Assembly (NCBI RefSeq): GCF_000719335.1 | Contig: NZ_JOGB01000017.1 | Coordinates: 49,214-113,213, forward strand | DNA length: 64,000 nucleotides | Direction of reading: 5' to 3' | Origin: Streptomyces sp. NRRL S-87 | Lineage (GTDB): Bacteria; Actinomycetota; Actinomycetes; Streptomycetales; Streptomycetaceae | In this document: piece by piece, positions 8,261 through 15,721 of the stretch | Layout of the letters: every line of letters starts with the position of its first letter | How positions within the stretch are numbered: position 1 is the first letter of the stretch | The notes under the pieces: generated by a model | What the model saw: the letters and a program-made list of their open reading frames with translations, nothing else | Told to the model about the DNA's origin: nothing | Database searches by the model: none | Made by a program: the position numbers and the translations under genes

Positions 8261-8914
8261 CTAGGGAAGCTCCCAGACGAGCAGCTCCCCCGCGGACTCC
8301 GCCACGATCTCCAGGCCCTTCCCGCCGGTGATCCGCGCGGAGTCCCCGGGGCCGAGCGGCTCACCGCCCAGCCGGTGCTCCCCGCGCACCACGTGCACGT
8401 AGGCGCGCGGGGCGTCCGGCACCGCCGTGCGCTCGCCCGCCGCGGGCCGCCGCACGTGCAGCACCGCCCCCGCCGCCGGCACGGGGTACGGCGTCCCCTC
8501 CGCGAGGCCGCGCTCGACCGCGTACGAGGGCTCGCCGCCCGGTACCTCGGGGGCGAGCCACATCTGCACGAAGACCAGCGGAGATTCACCGTCGTTGCGC
8601 TCGACGTGCCGCACACCCGCGGCCGAGCCCAGCCGCTGCACGTCGCCCGGGCGCACCTCGGTGGCGTGCCCGGCACTGTCACGGTGCGTGAGCACGCCCT
8701 CGACCACCCACGTCACGATCTCGGTGTGGCTGTGCGGGTGCTCGTCGAACCCGGCGCCCGGCGCCAGCCGCTCCTCGTTGCAGGCCATCAGGGGGCCGAA
8801 GCGGAGGTTGTCCGGGTCGTAGAAGCCTCCGAAGGAGAAGGCGTGCCGGGTGTCGATCCCGGCCTCCCGGTCCCCGCCCGGATACCGTTCCGCACCACGT
8901 CGCACATCAATCAT
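8261..8914 (-). CDS. Pirin family protein
   Basis: A 217-residue bicupin of the pirin family, somewhat shorter than the usual 230-300. The N-terminal cupin holds the metal-binding motif F-D-E-H-P-H-S-H-T-E-I-V-T-W (three His and one Glu). The C-terminal cupin is degenerate. Pirins bind Fe and some have quercetinase or regulatory activity. No substrate can be assigned here. The ATG at 8914 gives the conserved opening MIDVRRGAERYPGG. It is divergent from fasR with only 58 bases between the starts, so the promoters probably overlap. Confidence 0.9.
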   Translation of the reverse strand: MIDVRRGAERYPGGDREAGIDTRHAFSFGGFYDPDNLRFGPLMACNEERLAPGAGFDEHPHSHTEIVTWVVEGVLTHRDSAGHATEVRPGDVQRLGSAAGVRHVERNDGESPLVFVQMWLAPEVPGGEPSYAVERGLAEGTPYPVPAAGAVLHVRRPAAGERTAVPDAPRAYVHVVRGEHRLGGEPLGPGDSARITGGKGLEIVAESAGELLVWELP

Positions 8915-8972
8915 GGGAGCACCGTAGACCCCGGGGCTCCGCCCAGGCGTCCGGATAAGGCAGTCTTGTCCC

Positions 8973-10172
8973 GTGCCAGAACCCGAGCGTGAGCATCTCC
9001 CCGCGCACCCCGCCCATCCCCACGCCGCGACGCTGCGACGGCTCGAGAAGTCGTCCGGCCGCCTCGCCGCGAACGCGATCGCCCGCATGGACGAGACGCT
9101 GCCGTGGTACAGGGCCATGCCGCCGGAGAACCGCTCGTGGATCGGTCTGGTCGCCCAGGCCGGCATCGCGGCCTTCACCGAGTGGTTCCGGCACCCCGAG
9201 ACCCCGCAGGCCATCTCCACCGACGTCTTCGGCACGGCTCCGCGCGAGCTGACCCGGGCCATCACGCTGCGCCAGACCGTGGAGATGGTCCGTACGACGA
9301 TCGAGGTCATGGAGGCCGCGATCGAGGAGGTCGCCGCCCCCGGGGACGAGTCGGTCCTGCGCGAGGCCCTGCTGGTGTACGCCCGCGAGATCGCCTTCGC
9401 CACCGCCCAGGTGTACGCGCAGGCCGCCGAGGCACGCGGCGCCTGGGACGCGCGGCTGGAGTCGCTGGTGGTCAACGCGGTGCTGTCCGGCGAGGCCGAC
9501 GAGGGCGCGCTGTCCCGGGCCGCCGCACTGGGCTGGAACTCGCCCGAACACGTCTGCGTGGTGCTGGGCACGGCGCCCGACGGGGACAGCGAGCTGACCG
9601 TCGAGGCGATCCGGCGGGCCTCCCGGCACGCCAAGCTCCAGGTGCTCACGGGCGTGCTGGGCGACCGGCTGGTGGTCATCGCGGGCGGCAGCGACAACCC
9701 GCTGCAGGTGGCGAAGTCCCTGATCGGCCCGTTCGCGGCCGGTCCCGTGGTGGCCGGCATGGTGGTGCCGGACCTGCTGACGGCCACCCGCTCCGCGCAG
9801 GCCGCGGCCGCGGGCCTCAAGGCCTGCTCGGCGTGGCAGGACGCGCCCCGGCCGGTGTTGGCGGACGATCTGCTGCCGGAGCGCGCGATCGCCGGAGACC
9901 CCTCCGCGCGGGAGCAGCTGGTGGAGGAGATCTACAGACCGCTGGAGGAGGCCGGGTCCGCGCTGCTGGAGACCCTGAGCGTGTACCTGGAGCAGGCGAG
10001 CAGTCTGGAGGGAGCCGCGCGGATGCTGTTCGTGCATCCGAACACCGTGCGCTACCGGCTCCGACGTGTGACGGACGTCACCGGGTGGTCGCCGTCCGAT
10101 GTACGTTCGGCGTTCACGCTGCGGATCGCCCTGATCCTCGGGCGTCTGGCCGAGGGCGACGCCCAACCCTAG
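8973..10172 (+). CDS. fasR: FasR, PucR/CdaR-family activator of the fab operon
   Basis: A 399-residue regulator. A long N-terminal GGDEF-like/sensor region is followed by a C-terminal PucR-type helix-turn-helix (G-A-A-R-M-L-F-V-H-P-N-T-V-R-Y-R-L, about residues 345-370). Its position directly before fabD matches Streptomyces coelicolor FasR, the activator of fabD-fabH-acpP-fabF. An inverted repeat that overlaps its own stop codon is the likely binding site for control of the next genes. It starts at GTG 8973. Whether fatty-acyl intermediates act as its ligand cannot be seen from sequence. Confidence 0.93.
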   Translation: MPEPEREHLPAHPAHPHAATLRRLEKSSGRLAANAIARMDETLPWYRAMPPENRSWIGLVAQAGIAAFTEWFRHPETPQAISTDVFGTAPRELTRAITLRQTVEMVRTTIEVMEAAIEEVAAPGDESVLREALLVYAREIAFATAQVYAQAAEARGAWDARLESLVVNAVLSGEADEGALSRAAALGWNSPEHVCVVLGTAPDGDSELTVEAIRRASRHAKLQVLTGVLGDRLVVIAGGSDNPLQVAKSLIGPFAAGPVVAGMVVPDLLTATRSAQAAAAGLKACSAWQDAPRPVLADDLLPERAIAGDPSAREQLVEEIYRPLEEAGSALLETLSVYLEQASSLEGAARMLFVHPNTVRYRLRRVTDVTGWSPSDVRSAFTLRIALILGRLAEGDAQP

Positions 10173-10176
10173 ACTT

Positions 10177-10193
10177 TTGTTGAACATCAACAA
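10177..10193. promoter_or_regulatory. Probable FasR operator
   Basis: TTGTTGA-ACA-TCAACAA is a perfect 17-base inverted repeat with seven-base arms and a three-base centre. It begins five bases after the fasR stop and lies about 65 bases before the fabD start. It is AT-rich, unlike the terminators nearby. FasR is known to bind an inverted repeat in this promoter. Confidence 0.7.
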
Positions 10194-10255
10194 TTAGCCC
10201 ATCGGTTCTTCGTCCCTGTCCCCACGGGCGGCGGGGACCGTCGACAAGAGAGAGT

Positions 10256-11176
10256 GTGAGAGTGCTCGTACTCGTCGCTCCCGGCCAAGGCGCTCAGACG
10301 CCCGGCTTCCTGACCCCCTGGCTCGAACTGCCCGGCGCCGCCGACCGGCTCGCCGCGTGGTCCGAGGCCATCGGGCTGGACCTCGCCCACTTCGGCACGA
10401 AGGCCGACGCGGACGAGATCCGCGACACCGCCGTGGCCCAGCCGCTGCTCGTGGCGGCCGGCCTGCTCTCGGCCTCCGCCCTGGGCACCCTCCAGCCGGG
10501 CGCGGTCGCCGGCCACAGCGTCGGCGAGATCACCGCGGCCGCTTACGCGGGCGTCCTCGACGACACCACCGCCCTGCGCCTGGTCCGCACCCGCGGTCTG
10601 GCCATGGCCGAGGCGGCCGCCGTCACCGAGACGGGCATGGCCGCGCTGCTCGGCGGCGAGCCCGAGGTCGTGCTCCCGCACCTGGAGAAGCTGGGTCTGA
10701 CCCCGGCGAACGTCAACGGCGCGGGCCAGATCGTGGCCGCCGGCACGGCGGAGCAGCTCGCCGCGCTCGCCGAGGACAAGCCGGAGGGCACCCGCAAGGT
10801 CGTCGCCCTCAAGGTCGCGGGCGCCTTCCACACGCACCACATGGAGCCCGCGGTGGCCGCGCTCGACGCCGCCGCCAAGGAGTTGGCCCCGGCCGACCCG
10901 CGGTTCACGTACGTGTCGAACAAGGACGGCCAGGTCGTGGCCACGGGCGCCGAGGTCGTCGCCCGGCTGGTCGGCCAGGTCGCCAACCCCGTCCGCTGGG
11001 ACCTGTGCATGGACACGTTCAAGGAGCTCGGTGTCACCGGTCTCCTGGAGGTCTGCCCCGGTGGCACCCTGACGGGTCTGGCCAAGCGCGCCCTGCCGGG
11101 CGTCGCGACGCTGGCGCTGAAGACCCCCGACGACCTCGAGAAGGCCGCCGCGTTCGTCGCCGAGCACACGGCCTGA
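10256..11176 (+). CDS. fabD: Malonyl-CoA:ACP transacylase FabD
   Basis: FabD moves the malonyl group from CoA to the acyl carrier protein for fatty acid synthesis. In the 306-residue protein the catalytic Ser88 lies in G-H-S-V-G-E, the oxyanion Gln in G-Q-G-A-Q, and the active-site His in the F-H-T-H-H-M region. It is the first gene of the fab operon, 19 bases before fabH. Start codons GTG 10256 and GTG 10262 both follow a purine-rich AAGAGAGAG site. The later one gives the M-L-V-L-V-A-P-G-type beginning usual for the family. Confidence 0.97.
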   Translation: MRVLVLVAPGQGAQTPGFLTPWLELPGAADRLAAWSEAIGLDLAHFGTKADADEIRDTAVAQPLLVAAGLLSASALGTLQPGAVAGHSVGEITAAAYAGVLDDTTALRLVRTRGLAMAEAAAVTETGMAALLGGEPEVVLPHLEKLGLTPANVNGAGQIVAAGTAEQLAALAEDKPEGTRKVVALKVAGAFHTHHMEPAVAALDAAAKELAPADPRFTYVSNKDGQVVATGAEVVARLVGQVANPVRWDLCMDTFKELGVTGLLEVCPGGTLTGLAKRALPGVATLALKTPDDLEKAAAFVAEHTA

Positions 11177-11195
11177 GACAAGGAGCCCTCACCGC

Positions 11196-12191
11196 ATGTC
11201 GAAGATCAAGCCTGCCAAGGGCTCCCCGTACGCCCGCATCCTCGGTGTCGGCGGCTACCGACCGACCCGTGTGGTGTCCAACGACGTCATCCTCGAGAAG
11301 ATCGACTCGTCCGACGAGTGGATCCGCTCGCGCTCCGGCATCGCGACCCGGCACTGGGCCTCCCCGGAGGAGACCGTCGCGGCGATGTCGGTGGAGGCCT
11401 CCGGCAAGGCCCTGGCGGACGCCGGCGTCTCGGCGGACCAGATCGGCGCCGTCATCGTCTCGACCGTCTCGCACTTCCGGCAGACCCCGGCCGTCGCCAC
11501 GGAGATCGCCGACCGGATCGGCGCCCACAAGCCGGCCGCCTTCGACATCTCCGCCGGCTGCGCCGGCTTCGGCTACGGCCTGACGCTGGCCAAGGGCATG
11601 GTCGTCGAGGGCTCGGCGGAGTACGTACTCGTCATCGGCGTGGAGCGGCTCTCCGACCTGACCGACCTCGAGGACCGCGCGACGGCCTTCCTGTTCGGTG
11701 ACGGCGCGGGCGCCGTGGTCGTCGGCCCCTCGAACGAGCCTGCCATAGGCCCGACCGTCTGGGGTTCCGAGGGCGACAAGTCCGAGACCATCAAGCAGAC
11801 CGTCCCGTGGGACCAGTACAAGACGGGCGACCGCTTCCCGGCCATCACGCAGGAGGGCCAGGCGGTGTTCCGCTGGGCCGTCTTCGAGATGGCCAAGGTG
11901 GCCCAGCAGGCACTGGACGCGGCCGGTCTCACCCCGGACGACCTGGACGTCTTCATCCCGCACCAGGCAAACATGCGGATCATCGACTCGATGGTGAAGA
12001 CTCTGAAGCTGCCGGAGCACGTCACGGTCGCCCGTGACGTGGAGACCACCGGCAACACCTCGGCCGCCTCGATCCCGCTCGCGATGGAGCGGCTCCTGGC
12101 GACCGGAAAGGCGAAGAGCGGGGACACTGCTCTCGTCATCGGCTTCGGGGCGGGTCTCGTGTACGCCGCCACGGTCGTTACTCTCCCCTAG
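11196..12191 (+). CDS. fabH: Beta-ketoacyl-ACP synthase III FabH
   Basis: FabH condenses a short acyl-CoA primer with malonyl-ACP to start fatty acid synthesis. In streptomycetes it accepts branched primers such as isobutyryl-CoA. The 331-residue protein has the Cys-His-Asn triad: Cys122 in S-A-G-C-A-G-F, His256 in P-H-Q-A-N and Asn287 in G-N-T-S-A-A-S. It lies between fabD and acpP in a tight operon, with ACAAGGAG in front of the ATG. Length and motifs match the family fully. Confidence 0.97.
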   Translation: MSKIKPAKGSPYARILGVGGYRPTRVVSNDVILEKIDSSDEWIRSRSGIATRHWASPEETVAAMSVEASGKALADAGVSADQIGAVIVSTVSHFRQTPAVATEIADRIGAHKPAAFDISAGCAGFGYGLTLAKGMVVEGSAEYVLVIGVERLSDLTDLEDRATAFLFGDGAGAVVVGPSNEPAIGPTVWGSEGDKSETIKQTVPWDQYKTGDRFPAITQEGQAVFRWAVFEMAKVAQQALDAAGLTPDDLDVFIPHQANMRIIDSMVKTLKLPEHVTVARDVETTGNTSAASIPLAMERLLATGKAKSGDTALVIGFGAGLVYAATVVTLP

Positions 12192-12262
12192 GCACTCCGG
12201 ATCTTCCGGACTCACGCCACCGCACCACCCTTTTCACACCAGCTAATTCGAAGGAGCGCCAA

Positions 12263-12511
12263 ATGGCCTTCACCCAGGACGAGATCGTCGAGGGTCTCGC
12301 CGAGATCGTGAACGAGATCGCCGGCATCCCGACCGAGGACGTCGCCCTCGAGAAGTCCTTCACGGACGACCTGGACGTCGACTCGCTGTCCATGGTCGAG
12401 GTCGTCGTGGCCGCCGAGGAGCGCTTCGACGTCAAGATCCCCGACGAGGACGTCAAGAACCTGCGCACCGTCGGCGACGCCGCGGACTACATCCTCAAGC
12501 ACCAGGCCTGA
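12263..12511 (+). CDS. acpP: Acyl carrier protein
   Basis: This 82-residue acidic four-helix carrier protein has the phosphopantetheine attachment Ser41 in D-V-D-S-L-S. It carries the growing acyl chain between FabD, FabH and FabF. It is the third gene of the operon, with GAAGGAG upstream of the ATG. The size and the absence of any fused domain point to the primary-metabolic ACP. Confidence 0.97.
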   Translation: MAFTQDEIVEGLAEIVNEIAGIPTEDVALEKSFTDDLDVDSLSMVEVVVAAEERFDVKIPDEDVKNLRTVGDAADYILKHQA

Positions 12512-12587
12512 TCGAGCGCGCTCGTCGCCACCCGGCGGTGACGCCGGGACAATTCAGCACCCCAATACACGTGGAGAAAGAATTCCT

Positions 12588-13850
12588 GTGAGTCCGACCA
12601 ATCGCACCGTGGTCGTCACCGGTATCGGCGCAACCACTCCGCTGGGTGGCGACAGCGCGTCGACCTGGGAAGGCCTGCTCGCCGGCCGTTCCGGGGTCAA
12701 GCCCCTGGAGGGCGAGCGCTTCGCCGACCTGCCGGTCCGCATCGCGGCGCCGGTGGCCGTCGACCCGGGCGAGGTTCTGCCCCGCCCCGTGGCCCGCAAG
12801 CTGGACCGCTCGGCGCAGTTCGCGCTGATCGCGGCCAAGGAAGCCTGGGCCGACGCCGGTTTCACCGCCCCCGCGGGCGAGGACCCGGCCGTGGTCCCCG
12901 AGCGTCTGGGCACCGTCATCGCCTCCGGCATCGGCGGCGTGACCACCCTGCTCGACCAGTACGACGTACTGAAGGAAAAGGGTGTGCGCCGGGTCTCCCC
13001 GCACACCGTCCCCATGCTCATGCCGAACGGCCCGTCCGCGAACGTCGGCCTGGAGGTGAACGCCCAGGCGGGCGTGCACACCCCGGTCAGCGCCTGCGCG
13101 TCCGGCGCCGAGGCCATCGGCTACGCCGTCGAGATGATCCGCACCGGCCGGGCCGACGTGGTCGTCGCCGGCGGCACCGAGGCGGCCATCCACCCGCTGC
13201 CCATCGCCGCGTTCGCCAACATGATGGCGATGTCCAAGAGCAACGACGAGCCGGAGAAGGCCTCGCGCCCGTACGACAAGGGCCGTGACGGCTTCGTCCT
13301 CGGCGAGGGCGCCGGTGTCGTGGTCCTGGAGTCCGCGGAGCACGCGGCCCGCCGCGGTGCCCGCGTCTACTGCGAGGTGCTCGGCCAGGGCCTGTCGGCC
13401 GACAGCCACCACATCGCGCAGCCCGAGCCCACCGGCCGCGGTGTCGCCGCCGCCGTGCAGAACCTGCTCGACAACACCGGTCTGAAGCCGTCCGAGGTGG
13501 TCCACCTCAACGCGCACGCGACCTCCACCCCGCAGGGCGACATCGCCGAGATCAAGGCCCTGCGCAAGGTCTTCGGCGACGACCTCGACCACGTCGCGAT
13601 CTCGGCGACGAAGTCGATGACCGGCCACCTGCTGGGCGGCGCCGGCGGCATCGAGACCGTCGCGACCGTGCTCGCGCTGCACCACCGCCTCGCCCCGCCG
13701 ACCATCAACGTCGACGACATCGACGAGGACATCGACGCCGACGTCGTCACGGGTGAGCCGCGCAAGCTCCCCGAGGGCCAGATCGCCGCGATCAACAACT
13801 CGTTCGGCTTCGGCGGCCACAACGTGGTCCTCGCCTTCCGCACGGTCTGA
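12588..13850 (+). CDS. fabF: Beta-ketoacyl-ACP synthase II FabF
   Basis: FabF is the elongating condensing enzyme of type II fatty acid synthesis. In the 420-residue protein the nucleophile is Cys170 in V-S-A-C-A-S-G-A. The two catalytic His lie in N-A-H-A-T-S-T-P and S-M-T-G-H-L-L-G-G-A-G-G. The C-terminal N-N-S-F-G-F-G-G-H-N is intact. It starts at GTG 12588 with GGAGAAAG upstream. It is the last gene of the fab operon and is followed by a strong hairpin at 13869-13908. Confidence 0.97.
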   Translation: MSPTNRTVVVTGIGATTPLGGDSASTWEGLLAGRSGVKPLEGERFADLPVRIAAPVAVDPGEVLPRPVARKLDRSAQFALIAAKEAWADAGFTAPAGEDPAVVPERLGTVIASGIGGVTTLLDQYDVLKEKGVRRVSPHTVPMLMPNGPSANVGLEVNAQAGVHTPVSACASGAEAIGYAVEMIRTGRADVVVAGGTEAAIHPLPIAAFANMMAMSKSNDEPEKASRPYDKGRDGFVLGEGAGVVVLESAEHAARRGARVYCEVLGQGLSADSHHIAQPEPTGRGVAAAVQNLLDNTGLKPSEVVHLNAHATSTPQGDIAEIKALRKVFGDDLDHVAISATKSMTGHLLGGAGGIETVATVLALHHRLAPPTINVDDIDEDIDADVVTGEPRKLPEGQIAAINNSFGFGGHNVVLAFRTV

Positions 13851-13868
13851 TCCGCGTCCACACGCGCA

Positions 13869-13908
13869 GAAGGGGCCCCGTCCGGCACTCGCCGGGCGGG
13901 GCCCCTTC
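13869..13908. terminator. Terminator after fabF, shared with DUF3145
   Basis: The stem GAAGGGGCCCCG pairs perfectly with CGGGGCCCCTTC over 12 base pairs, around a 16-base loop that itself can pair. It lies between two convergent genes and can work in both directions. There is no long T tract, as is usual for Streptomyces. Confidence 0.85.
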
Positions 13909-13931
13909 GCACGTCGTGGGGCCCGGGCGGG

Positions 13932-14426
13932 TCAGACCACCTGGTGCAGCCAGCGCACCGGGGCCCCCTCGCCCGCGTACCGGAAGGGCTCCAGCTCGTC
14001 GTCCCACGGCTTGCCCAGCAGCCGGGAGATCTCCGCCTCCAGGACGGTCTCGCCGCCGGCCGCCCGGACGAGGGCGGCGCGCAGCCGGTCCTCGGGGATC
14101 AGGATGTCCCCGTGGATGCCCGTGACGGCGTGGAAGATGCCGAGGTCGGGCGTGGAGCTGTAGCGCTCGCCCTCCGCGGTGGCGCAGGGCTCCGCCGTCA
14201 CCTCGAAGCGCAGCATGTGCCAGCCGCGCAGGGCGGAGGCCAGCTTGGCCGCCGTACCCGGTTCGGCCTCCCAGGAGAACTCGGCCCGCCAGGTGCCCGG
14301 CGAGGCGGGCTGTCTGATCCAGTCGAGGTTCACCCGCACCCCGAGCACGCCCGCAACCGCCCATTCCACGTGCGGGCAGAGCGCGCGCGGAGCGGAGTGC
14401 ACGTACAGAACTCCACGTGTCGTCAC
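13932..14426 (-). CDS. DUF3145 family protein
   Basis: This 164-residue soluble protein belongs to the actinobacterial DUF3145 family, which is regularly found just after fabF in Streptomyces. It begins T-T-R-G-V-L-Y-V-H-S-A-P, and has W-R-A-E-F-S-W and the conserved G-I-H-G-D-I-L-I-P-E-D-R-L segment. No catalytic motif is known. The conserved link to the fab cluster suggests a role near lipid metabolism, but that is inference. It is convergent with fabF across a shared terminator. Confidence 0.9.
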   Translation of the reverse strand: MTTRGVLYVHSAPRALCPHVEWAVAGVLGVRVNLDWIRQPASPGTWRAEFSWEAEPGTAAKLASALRGWHMLRFEVTAEPCATAEGERYSSTPDLGIFHAVTGIHGDILIPEDRLRAALVRAAGGETVLEAEISRLLGKPWDDELEPFRYAGEGAPVRWLHQVV

Positions 14427-14741
14427 CGGGACCTCCAGTGTGGGACGAGGTTCGCCTTCCCCAGCGGCCTCGTGCCGGTGCCGCTCCCGAGGTCACCCAT
14501 AGTAAACAGCATCGGGAGTGAATCTCCTGAAAACGGACAGTATGTGACGTGATGTAATTTACGGAACCGCTCGGGCGTCGCGCCACTGGAAGCTGCGGCG
14601 GACTCGCCACTGGGGAAAAGCTACCGTGCGCCGGGCACCCAGGTGTGACGTACGGTCGGTCCAGGAGCCCGGAAACACCGAGCTTTCACTCAGCAGGACG
14701 CCCGCGGAACGCCGTACGCCGGCGGGGGAGGGGAGCACCGC
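14427..14741. other. Intergenic region between divergent DUF3145 and SGNH genes
   Basis: This 315-base region separates two divergent starts. It contains a conspicuously AT-richer block at about 14500-14565 (TAGTAAACAGCATCG and GTGATGTAATTTACGG), which probably holds the promoters. No box pair with correct spacing could be fixed with confidence. No ORF or RNA gene was seen. Confidence 0.5.
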
Positions 14742-15665
14742 ATGCGCAGTCCCGAACGGACCCGGAACGCCCGGAGCGCTCTCGGCAGAGCCGCCGCGGG
14801 GGCGCTCGTGCTGGTCGCGGCGGTGTCGGGCTGCTCCGTGCCGGGGGACGGGGACGGTTCGGGGGCCGGTGGCAGGAGCGCCGCGCGGCCCAGGCCGAAG
14901 GCCACCCCTGAGTGGAAGGCGAATCCTTCCTCCATCGCCGCTGTGGGTGACTCCATCACCCGGGGGTTCGATGCGTGTTCGGTGCTGGCGGACTGCCCCG
15001 AGGCCTCGTGGGCCACCGGGAACGACCCGTTGGTGCACAGTCTCGCCAGCCGGCTGCTGGGGGACGCCCGTGCGGCGGGCCGCAGCTGGAACTTCGCCCG
15101 GACCGGCGCCCGGATGGCTGACCTGCCGGGCCAGATGGAGGAGGCCGCCCAGCAGCGCCCGGAGCTGGTGACGGTGATGGCCGGCTCCAACGACGCCTGC
15201 CGGGCGACCGCGGGGGCGATGACGCCGGTGTCCGATTTCCGGACCGGGTTCGAGCGGGCGCTCAAGGAGCTGCGCGCCCGGTCGCCCAGGACCCAGGTGT
15301 ACGTCTCCAGCGTGCCCGACCTGCTGCGGCTGTGGGAGCAGGGGCGGGGCAGCGCGCTGGGGCGGCGGATCTGGAGCCTCGGGGTGTGCCCGTCGATGCT
15401 GGCCGATCCCCAGGCGCTGGACGCGCCGGCGGTGACGCGGCGCCAGAGGGTGCGCGAGCGGGTGGTGGCGTACAACGACGTGCTGCGGGACGTGTGCGGG
15501 AAGGACCCGCTGTGCCGGTACGACGGCGGAGCGGTCTTCCGGTACCCGTTCACGGCGGAGCAGCTCAGCCGCTGGGACTGGTTCCATCCGGGCAAGGACG
15601 GGCAGGCGCGGCTGGCGGAGCTGGCGCACCGGCAGGTGACGGCGGCCGCGCCGCCGAAGCCGTAG
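14742..15665 (+). CDS. SGNH/GDSL hydrolase lipoprotein
   Basis: A 307-residue secreted esterase/lipase-like protein. Residues 1-31 form a lipoprotein signal ending in V-S-G-C, so Cys31 is probably lipidated and the enzyme faces outward. The SGNH blocks are all present: G-D-S-I-T-R-G (nucleophile Ser), the Gly in R-T-G-A-R-M, Asn in A-G-S-N-D-A-C, and the Asp/His pair in W-D-W-F-H-P-G. Extra Cys residues suggest disulfides, as in Streptomyces SGNH lipases. The substrate is unknown. A strong hairpin follows the gene. Confidence 0.92.
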   Translation: MRSPERTRNARSALGRAAAGALVLVAAVSGCSVPGDGDGSGAGGRSAARPRPKATPEWKANPSSIAAVGDSITRGFDACSVLADCPEASWATGNDPLVHSLASRLLGDARAAGRSWNFARTGARMADLPGQMEEAAQQRPELVTVMAGSNDACRATAGAMTPVSDFRTGFERALKELRARSPRTQVYVSSVPDLLRLWEQGRGSALGRRIWSLGVCPSMLADPQALDAPAVTRRQRVRERVVAYNDVLRDVCGKDPLCRYDGGAVFRYPFTAEQLSRWDWFHPGKDGQARLAELAHRQVTAAAPPKP

Positions 15666-15668
15666 CGG

Positions 15669-15706
15669 GGAAGCCGGGGCGGGTGTCAGGGCCCGCCCCG
15701 GCTTCC
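15669..15706. terminator. Bidirectional terminator between SGNH and GH3 genes
   Basis: GGAAGCCGGGGCGGG and CCCGCCCCGGCTTCC form a perfect 15-bp stem around an 8-base loop. It lies in the 56-base gap between two convergent genes. Confidence 0.85.
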
Positions 15707-15721
15707 GGTCTCGGGGGTCGG

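Noticed and set aside
5908..8682. A very long minus-strand frame opposite the secreted amidase and pirin genes
   Set aside because: It is the antisense shadow that high GC produces. Its translation is Arg/Gly/Val-rich with no domain, while the opposite strand encodes a clear amidase.
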